The notes beneath the pieces were generated by a model. That model did no database searches, was not told the origin of the DNA, and worked only from the letters and a program-made list of their open reading frames with translations. Below are positions 63,886 through 64,000 of a stretch of 64,000 bases of DNA, piece after piece (the first letter of the stretch is position 1; the number at the start of each line of letters is the position of its first letter). The stretch is taken from assembly GCA_001767525.1 (NCBI GenBank), contig MELF01000035.1, positions 79,218-143,217 on the forward strand, written 5' to 3'. Both the position numbers and the translations under genes were made by a program. This DNA is from Acidobacteria bacterium RIFCSPLOWO2_12_FULL_68_19 (GTDB lineage: Bacteria; Acidobacteriota; Vicinamibacteria; Vicinamibacterales; UBA2999).

Positions 63886-63902
63886 GCGAACAACACGTTC
63901 GC
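63886..63902 (+). other. attC-like half site (R''-L'' region), truncated
   Basis: GCGAAC AACAC GTTCGC has AAC and GTT cores as inverted arms with a 5-base spacer, followed by AAGG. The spacing matches the R''-spacer-L'' start of attC sites (AAC, 5 bases, GTT). It lies seven bases past the cassette gene stop, where attC should be. The R'' is not a perfect match to RYYYAAC and the second half of attC is missing, being replaced by the repeats at 63917. Confidence 0.4.
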
Positions 63903-63916
63903 AAGGACCTGAGCGG

Positions 63917-63959
63917 CCGGGGACATGAGTAACAGATTAGTCCGGGGACATGGGTAACA
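63917..63959. repeat. Two direct copies of CCGGGGACATGRGTAACA, likely end of an insertion sequence
   Basis: CCGGGGACATGAGTAACA (63917-63934) and CCGGGGACATGGGTAACA (63942-63959) differ at one base and are 25 bases apart. Repeated subterminal words are common at the ends of some insertion sequences (IS21 among others). The rest of the element would lie past base 64000. From 63960 to 64000 no gene is seen. Confidence 0.55.
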
Positions 63960-64000
63960 CTTGGTTGACTTACCACGCCGTGTGAGAGCTGAGGCGTGCG

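Overview
The window is about 64 kb of G+C-rich bacterial DNA (roughly two thirds G+C). It carries a chromosomal replication-origin region, an aerobic respiratory locus of the Alternative Complex III (ACIII) plus caa3 oxidase type, and, at the right end, an integron that has been broken by a mobile element. The combination of ACIII-Sco-caa3, exported Acidobacteria-style proteins, the DUF885 protein and the origin gene order suggests an Acidobacteriota genome, perhaps Vicinamibacteria. That assignment is inferred from gene content only; no rRNA is present.

1-16.8 kb: genes run leftward away from dnaA: rpmH, rnpA, yidD, yidC, khpB/jag, mnmE, mnmG, rsmG, parA, parB, then the F1 part of ATP synthase (atpH-A-G-D-C) and a polysaccharide-type ABC exporter cut by the window edge. 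Two parS palindromes lie between parA and rsmG, one of them inside the rsmG reading frame. DnaA-box-like sites lie upstream of dnaA and between dnaA and dnaN. The Fo genes of ATP synthase are not next to the F1 genes.

15-23 kb: dnaA, dnaN, gyrB and gyrA run rightward. recF, which often sits between dnaN and gyrB, is absent.

23-37 kb: housekeeping genes in mixed orientation: pcrA/uvrD helicase, glmS, glmU and rsmI (cell-wall precursor and rRNA methylation; rsmI has a strikingly A+T-rich 3' half), a DUF885 protein, an FmdB-type zinc ribbon, galU, serS, tRNA-Ser(UGA), an SfsA-DUF123 fusion, a 32-residue membrane peptide, an exported methyltransferase and a zinc-ribbon protein.

37.8-50.6 kb: one long rightward operon encodes ActABCDEF, a further single-span subunit, a Sco copper chaperone and the four subunits of a caa3-type cytochrome c oxidase. 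Together they form a quinol:cytochrome c oxidoreductase coupled to a terminal oxidase. Electrons probably pass through the monoheme ActE and the cytochrome domain fused to CoxB.

50.7-57.8 kb: a three-gene CoA operon (CitE-type lyase, CaiB-type CoA-transferase, MaoC-type hydratase) that fits degradation of a C5 dicarboxylate such as itaconate or mesaconate, then an Smr protein, a nitrilase-family enzyme, an Asp-box (sialidase-like) secreted protein and an exported protein of unknown function.

58.5-64 kb: an integron-type integrase gene is split by a 3.4 kb RIT (recombinase-in-trio) element carrying three overlapping tyrosine recombinase genes. Removing the element and one copy of a 7-bp direct repeat restores an open integrase frame. 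Downstream are three hairpins, an attI-like core site, a cassette-like gene for a two-span membrane protein that resembles phage superinfection-exclusion proteins (SieB), half of an attC-like site, and the repeated tip of another element at the window edge. This right end is the most unusual part of the window.
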